Part shown: positions 1 through 12,633 of the stretch, in pieces
How the letters are laid out: each line of letters opens with the position of its first letter
How positions within the stretch are numbered: position 1 is the first letter of the stretch
Assembly (NCBI GenBank): GCA_026874595.1
Contig: CM049311.1
Coordinates: 11,437,676 to 11,501,675, forward strand
DNA: 64,000 bases
Source of the DNA: Sipunculus nudus
Lineage: Eukaryota > Annelida > Sipuncula > Golfingiida > Sipunculidae
Direction: 5' to 3'
Notes under the pieces: generated by a model
Seen by the model: the letters and a program-made list of their open reading frames with translations, nothing else
Database searches by the model: none
Told to the model about the DNA's origin: nothing
Position numbers and translations under genes: made by a program

Positions 1-2641
1 ATATAATGCCCTACCTCGTTGTATAATAATGCAATGTCAAACATATGATGTTTCTGTACATATATTGGTGTGATTAGTTTCTTAATATAAGATAAATGAG
101 CGTGTATAATTAAAAAAAAATAAACATATCATAGTAATAATACAGGGTTCTTGATGACACATAAGTCTGTATTTCATTTGGAATCAATGTTTGGATATAT
201 GAGATAAAAATAATTTATATCAAATTTGTAAGAAGAACAAGAAAGAATGAAATGATAATGGTGTTCTTATTTGTGTACATAATACTGTTGTTTTGTTTTT
301 TCAAAATATTGCTTTACATTTGTTGTAAGTGCAACTGATATATTATCCATATAAATGGTGTTTGTTTTTAGCCAGAGGTAAAATTTAGATGTTCTAAAAT
401 AATATAAGATACAATTACTTACCATTAAGCACTTTACAACGTCCTTTCCTTATTTATAATTTTCAACGCAACATCTCTCAAGTTAAGTTTATTTAGGAGA
501 GTCGTACAAGGGGTTGATAAATCATATCGAAATTTAAAATATGCATTAGAGTATTCATATACTGACAGAAGCGAGGAGTGCAGATTATATGAGAGAGGAC
601 AAGTGTCTTTTCCTAGGTTGAAGGAAATTTAAATATAAACACCCGTTAGACGAACGTAAAGGAGTAAATTCAGCTGTTTCCCGTAGTTATATGTTTCTTA
701 AAGGTGCCCATGCACCCCGTCCTACCCCGGGCCACAGAAATGTAAGATGATACAAGCAGCATTCATGTGACTGGATTAATAAACGAAATATAAAATATGA
801 AGTTATGCCTCTCTCCCCTCAGATCGAGAAAGACTAGTATGAGAGTCAAGGCTTTAAAACAGCTGTATTCTGTATAAACGACGTACACTTAAATATAACA
901 AAATATAAAATTCGTTAGGTTGCCACACAAATAGAATTGAGTATTGTAAATGACGTTTTGAAAACAATCTCTACCAGATAAATAAGCGACATGAGTGATA
1001 TTCTTTGATCCTAATATGTCTGGCAGACTATTAATTGATTCAATAAAAAAAAAACCGAAGCCATATTCTAAACTTATATGTTTAGAAAAAACTCCCCGTT
1101 TTTAAACTAATCTGTGTGACTGAGGGCAAATATAAATACTTTCTGAGCGGCGCATATACAATTAGGTGAATATATCGAGAGGTGCGAAAAACGTGAACTA
1201 ATATATGGTCAATTAAAAAGGTAATGCTGCTATATGAAGAGCCTATAAATTATTTGCAAAGCATCAAACCCTTCTTAATCTAAGAGATGTTTACTATTTG
1301 ATAAATGAAGAATCTTTATATCATTTCAAGTGATCATTGTCACACATAGCCTAGTCATATTCTGACATGTTTAAGAACAATGAAAAATTACTTGTTATTT
1401 TGTATTTTTTTAATTCATATTATTCTTGATTAATATTATGTTGTTATAACGTGTGACAAAGAAGCTGAAATCAATTTAGACCCATCAGGAGGAACTGCAG
1501 TTATAGACCCATAAATATATATATTTCCGTATATTCATGACGACCTAAAAAAAGCGCTCTTTACCATCATTTTGCTTATGAATTTTGAGTTTGACAATTT
1601 GTAAATCATATCATTTAGGTTTAGCGAATTTCAGACTTTGTTTGGCACACCATTGTTTGTCCGGTATACCTATTACAAAGCAGGCTTTTCAAGCTTTTTT
1701 TACTGATTGATTAAAAATCTGAGTTTCCTGTAAAGTTTTATTTTCAGTCATCAAATGTAATGCCTGATTAAATAGTTTGCCTATGAAATATATATGTCTA
1801 TCAAACAATTATCGTAATAAACCTGTATATTCGATTTAGATTATCCTAAGAATATGCCAAACCTTGGATTAACACTGACGCACTTTCTCCCGTCTGTCCC
1901 TGAAATTGTCGCCCCCCCCCCGGCCCTGGTGTTATGGAACCTAATTGCGCCTTTTTTTCCCCGCCAGATTTCCTTACCCAATAAAATTAGAACTTTTCTG
2001 ATTTACTTTAGCTGAAAGGCACCAGATAAAAGTGTAACTGTTGGTGAACTGTAAAATTTATATTTCGCTATTTTTATTCGAACGGATTTCTCATAAAAGA
2101 CTCATATTGCTAAATGTATTACAAATATTCGCTTCCATGCCTTTTGTTTTACGTTAACTAAAGGCAGGATATTTTTTGCAAATTTAACAAGCAAACAGAT
2201 TCATAAGGAATCTAGCTGTCAAGGAATTACCTCGTGTTACTGTGATCCCATCACACACGTTTAGTTTAGGTTTATACAATACAGGTGTTTGATTATGAAT
2301 TTGGATGTAGAAAACATTGGTACTTTATTTCCACCCTCCCTTATTTTTTTTTTTTACAATCAGCATGTGTTATGAAATTGATATAAATAGTTACATCAAT
2401 GGTAATTATGTTTTCTGGATAACAACAGTTGGAATATGTGACGGTATGAGGTGTGCCTGTAGCTTTTGAGATGTTGAAGTTTTGTCAGATGAATAAAAAA
2501 GGCGAACAAGTGCGAGCGTATTCAACTCCAACTGTTTTCGAATTTTTCAAAGTATATTTAATACATGCCAAAAGAAACAAAACTTAGTATTGTGTTCTTA
2601 TAAGAAAAACGTAAAAATCTACATGGAATAAATTTCCAAAA
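1..2641. repeat. Segmental duplication, copy 1 (partner 38339-40501)
   Basis: Base 1 aligns with 38339 and base 2640 with 40500, in the same orientation, with scattered substitutions. The match is already in progress at the window edge, so the copy probably continues to the left. Copy 1 carries about 800 bp (roughly 1034-1835) missing from copy 2, and lacks about 260 bp (roughly 39560-39815) present there. After 2641 the two copies diverge abruptly. No coding potential is seen. In copy 2 this block lies right after an intact subfamily A GPCR, so a related receptor is expected just outside the left edge. Confidence 0.93.
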
Positions 2642-5600
2642 CCCAATTGAAATGAGATTCCTGGAGTATTCTAGTGTCATAAGGAAACATAAAATTGGCC
2701 ATACCAAACATACATTTAAATATGCAGTTTTTTCATCGTTTGTACATTTTCTGGATTACAACATAATGAAACATTTCCTGCGTTAAGGCTCTTGAAACCC
2801 TATTTATTTCAGTAGTATTTCCACTGTAATAGAGATGCAAAGAAAATAATCCATGTTCGACAAGGGAGTATGCAAACCATTATTAGTTAAAGTTACACGG
2901 TGGACCTGTCTTCAGACATTCATATGGTTAAGAAATAAGTCGTTCGGCAGGTTTCATAGCAAAGTTACTGGACACAGATAAGGTAGACCTTAAACTGTTT
3001 TTGAGAAAAGGAAGAAAAAAGGACAAACAAAGACATGAGCATCAAGCACATTTTTATTCAATTAATTAACAAACAGTTGGCAGAAATCCTGGAACCTGAT
3101 TAAGTAGCGTTGGACAGTTTTTAAATCTTATGGCTGCTCCATGTTATATGCCCCGTAAACATAAAAATGCACAATATACCGGACACTTCGAAGTAGATAC
3201 GTGTTCCCACGAGTAAAAATTTCAGATAAGATTTTTTAAAGTGGAAAAAAAAGTTGAATTAAAAAGAGTAATAATTTTTAAAAGCCAGTAGATTTCACTG
3301 GAAATATGTATAACGTGATCGAAATGGTCACTTGTAAATTGAATTACTTTGTTCAGTCCAATGTAAGGTGGGAAGGTAAACCAGATAAACAGCATCAGTT
3401 TTGGATCATATAATTATATTTTTAGCCTTTGCTGGTACTGGGATATGTATCCTATGTTTTACACCAATTTTGTAAATCTTATAACTCTGGCTTGACCATC
3501 TGTATGAAAAAAAGAGCATACTAAAGAGTCTATTAGGACAATGACTATAGATACGACAATGACTATAGAGAAATTATTTCAAATGTTTGTGTAAAATTTG
3601 TTTACATCTGCTTTCCTAGGCACAAGAGACGTGGTCATTAACGTTAAGAAAGATATTATTCTTGACACTAACCACTTTAGAATTTATCCAGCAGCTTTTG
3701 CAAATGCTTCCATTATTCTCGTTTCAATGCTTACCAATGTTCCCTTCCGCTTTCTCATTCAATTCTGCTTCTTACTATATTTACTATATTCTTGGAGATG
3801 TAATATCATGAAGGCACACAGACGTCTTGGCACAAGAGTCAATAAGGAAACGTTTGTGTGATTTACATCTATCGTTTCTCTAGGTCTAGATGATAGTAGC
3901 AAACATAAGTTGCCTAAGAGTTTAAGCCAGGGAATGATTGTCTTCTACATAGGTCTACACAGTTTTTTTATATCGAACTCTTGTAGACACGTTATATTTC
4001 TCCATTTGCCATAGCATGATCTTCTTCAATTGATCATTGACCTGTGCAGTAGGCAATTACAAAAATATAAATAGAATGAAAGGAGGGTATCAATTTTTAT
4101 TTCCTTTAATTTTCGAATGAATAGGGTATATGAATTATTGAAAATATATTGAGATTATCAAACCGCATTTAAAAAGAATGTACTTCTGGACTTATATGTA
4201 TGTTTGCCTGACGACTTGTAACATTTGATTAACACTTTCCCCATGCCATCGTCTTAGTTATGCTAAAACAAGCAAACTAAAGTTTCCTAACAGCAACAGT
4301 AATATGAGTGTTCGGTGCAAAGGTTTGTTCTCGTTTAAATCTTTTAACAAGATATCGTCTGAAGGCTCCTAAGTAAACCTCTTAGAGATTATCATAATTA
4401 CTTCATCAAGGTTTATGTGCTAAATAGGTGTTCTTTAAACTGCTCATGGCTTTATGTACATTATTTGCAATAACAAATAATTATTATAGGATTAACATCT
4501 ATAAATAGCTAAACAAAATCTCTGGAATACCCTGTAATACAAATAGATACTTAACGGAAGCGTAAAAGTGAAGTCCAGTCAAGCTCGGCGTTCACTAGAG
4601 ATTCATACTGATTCAAAATAAATAGGTCCAGTACAGCGTTCACCCATGTTATATAAATCCAGGCGTTCCACCGAAGTTCATGGGATGTGTGTCGACTGAT
4701 ACCGTTAAAGTTCCAAAAGTCCATATTATGCTGCTTGGAGGTACAAGTAGGATCCTGAATTTATAATAAACAGCCCTTGTAGCATCTCGAGTGTTACTCC
4801 TTTATATAGGGTAATCAGAGTCACTTGTACATTTATGGGCAATTTTCCGCATGTTATGTTCTTCAGTCTTCTATAACGCAGATAAAAGGGCACGGCAGAA
4901 CCTGGCAGCTAACTGTAAAGGAATACATTGAAGAAGAAAATTAAATTATGCTTTGCACAATCAGCGGACACAAAAGGTTACCAGGGCCGACAGGACGTCC
5001 AGACCAGAGAGGAAGAGCCAAGCGGGGCATGCAAATCTAGACCGAGCGACGGCTTAAAGTCGCAAAACTTGATAAATAGAAACTTATTAGTGTTGCATGT
5101 TTGCCTGTTAACAATAATAACTGTGGAGTTATACGCTTGCACGACGTTTTCAATTTTTTGTGTGAATATGCAGAGAGGAATCGGGCATCTGTTGTTGTTC
5201 AGTGGATAGAGTAGGCGCCTTGCTATCGGAAAGTCATGTATAGAGTTTACATATCGATGTAAATTAAATAGTATTTTTATGTTCATATTAACCACTGCAT
5301 GTTGAATTAAACGAAAAAAATGCCTTATTATTCGTTTTCACATGAAAACAATTAACATATAACACAACGGATCACCGAAGTATTATTATATGTGTTAGTT
5401 TCTAGTGATGTAAGAGTGAATATACCACCTTTCTCATATTTTCTACCAGAATTATTTTGATTACAATAGTAGTAATAGGTCTTTGACCAGCAGTGCATGC
5501 GGCATCTCACACTTCCGAAAAGGATGCGGACGCCGAGATCAGCAGTTATAATACTTCTGTTATTAGTGTGCTGAATACCGCATGTCTGGTTTTGAATTTT

Positions 5601-6790
5601 CTGTGATATATACGTTATCCTTTTAAAGAAACGGGAAAAGTATTCTATCTAATTTAAAAATATCAGCAAACCTTTATTGCTTCGAACCATTTAAAAGCGC
5701 ATTTTAGTGGTCCCGGATATACAAACAGTTGTGGTGTCACATTCATAAGAGTTTCTGCTATATTGTAAATATTTTGTCACTAACCCACGATATTACAGAA
5801 AGGCATGCAATGCACAACAGATTATTTCATGGAAGCTTCTGTGAACTCATGATAAATTTATAAACCCGTTCCCTGATATCAAATGCTTACCAAAATGCTT
5901 TGACTGAGTCAATTGTCTTGATCATCATCATAAACATTTGCCACGTCCAATAGCTTTCCCCAATTCTTACCATTTAACTATTTCACTATTGATCTGCATT
6001 TAAAGGAATGCATGTTTCCGCCTTGCAGGGATCCCTACTTTGGGATTTTCAAAACCCGACGTTTGCATTCTCTTATTCGGCCCTATTCATAGGTTCATTA
6101 GAGGATAAATAAATCTACGTTTATGAACATTCCTTTGATGACATTACTGAATCCGGATAACATGCTGGATCAACACCAAACTCTAAACAATCCATTGGCC
6201 CATTCCCGAAATTGCCTAAAACTTTTTTCATAACATGCGTTATGTTTAGAGGAAAGACACACGGACTAACAGGGATGAACGCATACCCTAATGGTTGCAC
6301 CTGGGCTGGGATTTTTTTTTTATATCGGGCAGCCTTATTTTAATTTGGGCTCCATAGGAGACCTCTGTTGTTTTGTTCTCTGGGCAAACCACTACTTGGC
6401 CGTGACAGCCCGACTCAGTAGGCATTGATAATTAAGCTTGGAAGACTACTTAAGTCATGGTGCAATCAGTACCAAGGTATGCATCGCAGTAAATTCCAGC
6501 AAGTTGCATTCATATTGTGGTAAAACCACCCATAAACCTAACATTATAATACAGATTATTATTCAACACAAGAGAATACCTGTGAACTCACATCCCCAAA
6601 ATGAAACCCCGTCTCTATGGTAACGAGTCATTTTCTCCACGCCTGCAAGTTGCCTGTGTCCTGTAATCTGTGCGAGCCATGATTGTGGTCATGCGATCAT
6701 AAATCTAACAAACATGCCAAGGGATTAACCATTATGGTGAGTTAAAACGGAACTTTTCTCGCTAATGTTTGGTGTTTTAGGAAAGTATTT
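2642..6790. other. Spacer without a recognisable gene
   Basis: AT-rich sequence with only short, unconvincing open frames on both strands. A GC-richer patch at about 4970-5070 is open on both strands but resembles no family I know. A degenerate tRNA-like stretch near 5190 is listed separately. Confidence 0.6.
5186..5240 (+). repeat. Degenerate tRNA-like (SINE head) sequence
   Basis: The stretch around 5193-5235 reads like the first half of a tRNA: an A-box-like 'TTCAGTGGATAGAG' followed by 'GCGCCTTGCTATCGGAAAG', matching the D-arm and anticodon-arm layout of tRNA-derived SINEs. No convincing B box (GGTTCGANTCC) follows, so it is not a functional tRNA. It is most likely a truncated SINE relic. 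Confidence 0.35.
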
Positions 6791-6794
6791 TATT

Positions 6795-6895
6795 CATTTA
6801 TTCAACCCATTTATCTATTTCACCGCCCTTTGCATTAGGAGATGTCTATATTACTGAAAAACAATGGGATCAATGAAAAAGTTTCTGTTAGGAAG
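6795..6895 (+). promoter_or_regulatory. Shared upstream module of subfamily B receptors, copy 1
   Basis: This block aligns with 10438-10550 (+) and, inverted, with 48552-48645. It begins with the shared 'CAACCCATTTATCTA', then has CTTTGCAT at 6828-6835, a one-base variant of the POU octamer ATTTGCAT found intact in the other copies. The octamer lies about 285 bp before the ATG of the B pseudogene at 7114, nearly the spacing seen at the intact gene at 48320. A promoter or enhancer role is inferred from position, conservation and the POU site. Confidence 0.5.
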
Positions 6896-7113
6896 ATTTT
6901 GTGTACTTTACAGTTACACAGACGGGACGGGATACTGTTATCTGTATATACTTTATATAGACACAGGAACAAATAGAAATTCACAGAATGATATCTGGGC
7001 ATAAAACCCAGTGGAACATTTAGAATACAAAATAATAAACGCCATTTGTAAGATGTTCGGACAAATAAGAACAAATTCAAATCCGATCAGATAACGTGAA
7101 AAAGGTTAAGTAA

Positions 7114-7755
7114 ATGATGAAGGGAAACAGTCCAGTTATTCTTCTTGCAAAGTTGATTGACAGTCCCTCTGAGGATTACACCAACGCTATACATGTAAGA
7201 CGGGTCACTTCTTTGTGTATCGTTCATCTAAATGTGGTTGGACATGTTATCACAATCATAGCAGTGGCATGCTATAAACCGCTGTAGACAAAACCTAATG
7301 CGCTGGTCGAAGCTTTGTCCTGCACAGACCTGGAATAACAATGTTGACTAGGACTTTTGCACCGAACGATAGTACAATGTTTATATATGTATCAGAAATG
7401 GGGAAAGTATCATGCAATATGGCTTCATCAGGCTGTATACTTATCATTGATGTTGAGCCTTAAGTCTGCATAGCATATCCATTTAAATACGAGATCGTTA
7501 TAACAGTGAGGACAATGAGGCTTCTTATAGCATGTCCCTGTATATTCGCAACATTTTTCAGGTCAGTTGTGTTTGAATTAACATTCGTGTTGGAACTCCT
7601 TTGTTGCACTCCTGGAAGACTATTTCTGGCAATATACTTTGTGCCTGGGTGTTTTAATTACGTTACTAATTCAAATTCATTTTATAATACTCCGTAGAAG
7701 GGTTTATTGAAACAATACGTCTGGTTAGAGTTTCTGTAATTGTATTACAATGAAC
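7114..7755 (+). pseudogene. Subfamily B GPCR pseudogene
   Basis: Decayed copy of a class A GPCR, closest to the intact gene at 47433-48320 on the other strand; long nucleotide stretches in TM4-TM5 are nearly the same, which implies a recent duplication. The start aligns with that gene (ILLAK near residue 9). Lesions: the tryptophan codon of the ICL1 motif LWTKP is now TAG (7285-7287), several bases are missing in TM2 just after the ALSCTD motif, and frameshifts follow through TM3. TM4-TM5 are readable in a different frame (about 7506-7697), and homology fades near 7755, so TM6-TM7 are lost. It cannot encode a receptor. Confidence 0.88.
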
Positions 7756-8339
7756 TCAATTTTAATACTAAAGCCTTTATATGAAATATATTCATATTCC
7801 TTATAAATCTACCAGTATTTGAAGATTTTTTCTTATGAATTAAAGATGTTCATCTTTTATCTTTTATTTCCTACTTAAAACCGCGACACTTTTTTTTCAT
7901 TGGGGTTTGTTTGCGAAAATATTGTTTCTTTCCTCCGTGTGCACCAGGATGTATTTGTGTCACATATTATATATGATAGTTGATATAGGTCACCTGAGTG
8001 ATGGAACGTTGTTCAGCTGTAATTACCAAACTGACCTAAACTTATAAAGTGCATCTATTGGTAATTGAATACCATTATATGTATAATAGGACAAAAGGCC
8101 TTGGGCCTGCTATTAACGGATCGATATTTCTGAACCTTATGCTTAACTACAAGTAAACATTAGTGGGTGATCTGCCAAATTACAGCAATCTCATAGATGA
8201 GGTTTGTACCTTGACCAGATAAGTAACACATCATCGGTGCTTATATTTGACATGGCCTGGAATTAATCTAAAATCTTCAAAAGCAAATCACATTTTTATT
8301 TTCATGAATGTTTGTGACGTCAAAACTTGTTTTCAGCTT

Positions 8340-8700
8340 TGATACATCTGATAGAGAGCTACAGCGAGTGCGAATATGGCTGACTTTGATGAATTTTTCA
8401 TGGTCACGGAGGCGATCATGCCAAAATGATTTTAACGCAATAACTTGAAAAGATTTTGACGAAGAGTCACAAAACCTGCAGCATTGCAGCATTGATACTG
8501 TTCATGAAGGGTTAGGTAGGGTTTGCACATGGATGACCTTGACGCATTTTATCAAGATCGTACAGGCCATAAGACCAAAACGAAGTTAACTCAATAACGT
8601 GAGGCACAGCCACCAAACTTATAGCATTTGTATAATTAATTAAGTGTAGGTCGAGTTAAAATGTGGATGACCTCTAAAGGTCACAGAGGCATCTAGGTGG
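8340..8700. repeat. Dispersed repeat with internal periodicity
   Basis: Three similar segments follow each other at roughly 8370-8440, 8528-8605 and 8655-8695. Each contains a 'GATGA' or 'GATGACCT' core followed by an A/T run, a GGTCAC-like or GATCGTACAGG motif, and a 'CAATAAC' segment. This is a degenerate tandem repeat with a period of about 150 bp. From general knowledge it resembles dispersed repeats common in marine invertebrate genomes; family not assigned. Confidence 0.45.
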
Positions 8701-9915
8701 TTGGCATTGCCCCATCTCATATTTTATACAGGTTTCCAGAACCCTTTTTTCCAGGAACATCCACAACAGGCGGGGAACATACCAGATCTATACCACAGAT
8801 CAACGTTTTCTTGTTATAATCTGTTAGATGAACAATGCCGGATCATTCTTGATTCAGTCAAGTGTATATGTATTTTCCTAAAAAAAATGACAACAGGAAA
8901 GATTTTGATCAAACAACTGTAAGTCATTATTGGAATATTTTACACTCAAATTTGTTAAATTAATGTGTTTGATTGACAAATATTAACATATAAAGTTTAG
9001 TTCGAGAACATATTAAGGGTACATAGGTATGTTACGGTTAATTGTTGCTAAAAGATAGAGTTGTAAACATGTTAAACATAAGACTGCACAAACGTGGATG
9101 TTGTTTGATTGCTTTTCTCCACATTCTTTATTCTGCAAACAGCTTTAGCCAAAGCCTTTGGTTAGGACGTAATCCATTGTGACACTAATTAATTTATTCT
9201 TAAACTTTGCCAATACATTTTGAAAATGGCATGACATGGATACATATCTTACGTCATTAGTCACATTTCTAGCTTGCAGGTTATGTAAAACATCTTTTAT
9301 GATAATCAGATAATCCTTGTTTCAGAAGCAAAAGAGCAGGACTTAAAATACCTATTTTGTTTCATCTGGACTACAACTATTTATTAAGCCTCATAATTCC
9401 ATGCTCTCGTAGTCTGTACTCGTAACACCATTGTCTTCAGTATTCCTGTTCGGTGGATTGGTCCGCCGCCCATGTATTTTTTCATAAATGTACGAGCAAA
9501 ATTACTGAGTCGTTGTTAGGGCTCAGAGCATGCATGATCCAGATGTGTTGTGAATTCGGTGTATGAGCCTTAATAGTTTTGGAGCATATATCTAATACTC
9601 AGTGTTGCGTAGGGTTTCCCTCTCATATTGTTTTGTATATATGTATGTTTAATGCAAATTTTTATCAATAGCACCAAGCATATCTGAAACTTCACCACCA
9701 TTTAGTGAAGTAATCATTTCATTATAATCGTTTGTACAAGTTTAGTTCTCTTGTAAGCACATGTATCTGGTCACGTTTAGATATGAAGTAAAATTTCTGT
9801 ATATTCTACTATCTGTTTCGTGTTTTTGATTGTACGCTTTATGTCCAAGGGTCTGGATGTATTTACCGTTTCTTAGATATACATGTATTAGCACGAGCCT
9901 CAGACTATCGTGACA

Positions 9916-9919
9916 ATAT

Positions 9920-9975
<56 letters not shown>
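9916..9975. repeat. (TA)n microsatellite
   Basis: Alternating TA run with one 'AAAT' interruption near 9932. Confidence 0.95.
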
Positions 9976-9978
<3 letters not shown>

Positions 9979-10129
9979 TTTGAAATGGCGATTGTTGTGG
10001 CGGCATATGGAGTTTAGTTCCGATCTTTGGTTCCGACTATTGTCATTTGCAGCGCAAAGAACCCTTATGTAATAACACAATAACATGCTCTATAAACAGT
10101 ATCCAGCACTTTAGCTGGAATTGATATAA

Positions 10130-10130
10130 T

Positions 10131-10180
<50 letters not shown>

Positions 10181-10190
10181 GTGTGTGTGA
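10130..10190. repeat. Compound (TA)n(TG)n microsatellite
   Basis: A TA run to about 10176 is followed directly by a short GT run to 10190. Confidence 0.95.
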
Positions 10191-10437
10191 CGGCGCTTGG
10201 ACAATTTGGTTCATTAAACGTTAAAAATGTTTGAATACATGACATTTGCTGTGTAGTGTTCTTGCCGAGGCTCTGGATATATTGACACATAATAATAACA
10301 ACAAAATGCAAGCTATATTACCTAATGGAACATTATTGTTGAAATATTCTGAACACAATCAAAGCATACGGGCTATTAATGTCTCAAATTCCGCTGTGTA
10401 GAATTATTTTCAATCAATCCTTCCAATATGTTACATT

Positions 10438-10550
10438 TTACCAACCCATTTATCTAATACACCGCCATTTGCATTTAAGAGGTGTCTTGATTACGGAAAA
10501 GCAATGGCTTCAATGAAAAAATCCGTTTGGAAGCTTTCATGGATCGGCTT
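10438..10550 (+). promoter_or_regulatory. Orphan copy of subfamily B upstream module (POU octamer)
   Basis: Aligns with 6795-6895 and with the inverted block at 48552-48645. It carries a perfect octamer ATTTGCAT at 10467-10474 and the following 'GAGGTGTCT'. Similarity to the other copies ends at about 10550, and no receptor reading frame follows. It is probably the remnant of a duplicated B gene whose body was deleted, or a stand-alone enhancer copy. Confidence 0.5.
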
Positions 10551-11485
10551 ATTGTTTTCTGTATATGTTACAGTCAATGTGTAAAATGAGTCAATTGGTA
10601 AATTGCCTGAAATTTTCAGTCAAATTACAAATTGCCTGAATCAATCAGTGAAATGTGTGAAATATTTTTCTAAATATTACATTTACACTTCAATTCTACT
10701 AACAAGAGCTCTGACGATAAGGATGAACCAAAAACGACAAATCCTCTATTTACAATAACCCTTAATTCCTATGTAGCTTTTGCTAAACTGATAGGAATTG
10801 TTCAATGCGAACGTTTCACTCAAAATGATGCATGGGTTAATATTAAAATAGAGCGTCTCTTCCGGGCTTTCAGTATTATACATATACCGTTTCGGGCCCT
10901 GGATTTAATGTCACTAGCGGGACATTGATTTTCTTGTATTAACGACGAATGAAAGTTAAATCATAGGTATTAAAAAATGAAAGGTACTCCCCTTTCATGC
11001 ACACCTTATCGTACCCGGTATGAGGATCCGGATAAATACTTTGAAAAGTCGATGATGCAATTATATGTCTAATGGCTAATGGCCAAATTCTTACTATTAT
11101 GGCCTGCGTTTTTGAAACCTGATTCTTGCATTTGTAATGATAAAATTCATTATGGATTTGTTTTTTACAAATATTATTCCATACCCTATCTCTCAGATGT
11201 TGTGATTCTATCAATGATTGGTGGTCGGTTTTAACATATTTTACATTCTAACGAGGCGGTCAGCTGTTAATTTGAGATCACCCATTGAATATATGAACAA
11301 TGTATGATGTCAATAAAGGAAAAAAAAACAGACCTGGAAAGGCACTATCAGCAGATCAATTTGCCAGAGCTTCATGGCAATTTTAAATCATTTGGCCATT
11401 AACGAGGGGAGAATTTAACAAGCTTTGAATCTCATTGCTAAAACCAAGAAGGGTTCTTAATTAGAAAAAAGTGAAAAGAAAGAAG

Positions 11486-12416
11486 ATGCTACGTAATAAT
11501 TCCTCAATCTACACCAACGATTCCATTCTGGCGTTCTGTGAGTCTACATCTGATTTCCGGTTTATTTTTTCATTCATAGTGATCCCTATAATTTTTATAG
11601 GGAATATAGTGAACATAGTGGCAATAGCCAAGTTTTATTGGCTACGCACAAAGTCAAATGGCCTTATATGTGCATTGTCTTTCGCTGACATATGGGTCGG
11701 ATGAGACTGACATCGTCGGTGATATCAGACTATAAAAACCCTATCCTTTACCTTTAGGCTTGATCAGCCTAGTGTCTCTTTTATCTTGCAAGATAACATA
11801 TAGACCACAAGTGTGGCCTATTCTTGATTCGACCAGAATGTGGATTAATAACGTTGCTTCAAGAGGACTTCTTATGATCGCGGTGGAACGCTATGTATAT
11901 ATCATACATCCCTTCAAATATCTACGTTTCATGACAAATACGATGATTGGAACAATGATTGCTTTTCCGTACGTTTATTCAGCAATTACATCTACCATGA
12001 CAGAATTACTATACCATTATTCAGTGATCGAAAATATATATATTATGACTTTAGAAAACATTTTATATTTCGCTGAGGGATTTATTCTTGCGGCACTATA
12101 TGCAAAAATTCTCTGCGCTATTTACTCGCACGCAAGGCGAATACGCGAAGTTAGCTTAGCGGAGGAAACCTCGAAAAAATCCGAATTGAAAGCAACCAAG
12201 ATGCTTGGCCTGGTAGTCCTGGCCTATTTGTTAATCTGGACCCCTTCAACAATATTGGAAAACATTGGCAATAACCAGAACTCAGACATTTTGAATATCC
12301 TGAGATCCTTGGCTTCTGATATGGTTCTGATAAACTCTTCTATTAACGTCTTCATTTACGCAGGCGGGAGTTCAGATTTCATGAGAGCATACAAGCGAAT
12401 TTTCTATTTCAAATAG
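11486..12416 (+). pseudogene. Subfamily A GPCR with 58-bp frame-breaking insertion
   Basis: Full-length seven-TM class A receptor apart from one lesion. ATG 11486 is chosen because M-x-R-N-N-S then matches the starts of the intact A genes at 34026 and 37293. TM1 (GN), ICL1 and TM2 (ALSFAD) read to 11699-11700, where TGA follows in frame. Removing 58 bases (about 11701-11758) restores the expected G-L-I-S-L continuation exactly. The second part reads without a break through ERY, TM6 (WTP), TM7 (NVFIY) and the basic C-tail to the stop at 12414-12416. The insert starts with a partial echo of the preceding 20 bases and ends with a pyrimidine-rich stretch plus TTTAG|G, like a 3' splice site. No in-phase GT donor exists, so I call it probably disabled; a non-canonical intron is the alternative. 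Frame otherwise intact, implying a recent event. Confidence 0.82.
11700..11758 (+). other. 58-bp insertion in receptor gene, intron-like 3' end
   Basis: Placement is ambiguous by one base (11700-11757 or 11701-11758). The left half repeats the flanking CTGACAT...GTCGG motif, pointing to a slippage or partial tandem duplication. The right end 'CTATCCTTTACCTTTAG' is a good splice-acceptor imitation. Confidence 0.75.
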
Positions 12417-12627
12417 AGTAGACAGTAGCCAATTAAACTATGGACCTCAACATTTATTCGGAGCTGAAGTAAGATAAAACACAAAACATGCTAAAGTCAG
12501 TCTTTTTTATTAGGTTATAATTCTAAGAATAGCGATAGTATTTTGACTTGTTAACAGTTGTTTGTGAATGCAAAGGGGATGATTACTCATCAAGTAATGG
12601 AAGACATTCCATAGAGATCGTGGATAA

Positions 12628-12633
12628 AATAAA
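12628..12633 (+). terminator. Poly(A) signal AATAAA
   Basis: AATAAA about 210 bp after the stop of the A receptor ending at 12416. Position suits a short 3' UTR; common by chance in AT-rich DNA. Confidence 0.35.

Larger units (their letters stand above)
7756..11470. other. Spacer with repeats and an orphan promoter-like block
   Basis: No gene recognised. Holds a dispersed repeat at 8340-8700, two long TA microsatellites (9916-9975, 10130-10176) and an orphan copy of the subfamily B upstream module (10438-10550). Open frames overlapping the TA runs are artefacts of the repeat. Confidence 0.6.

Noticed and set aside
3598-3861. 87-codon hydrophobic frame, possible GPCR trace
   Set aside because: Lacks GN, ERY, WTP or other receptor landmarks in any frame nearby.
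5186-5240. Functional tRNA gene
   Set aside because: A-box half is recognisable but the B box and acceptor pairing are absent.
8277-8492. Minus-strand open frame of 71 codons
   Set aside because: Lies inside a periodic dispersed repeat.
9742-10311. Two open frames with poly(IY) stretches
   Set aside because: Produced by the TA microsatellites.
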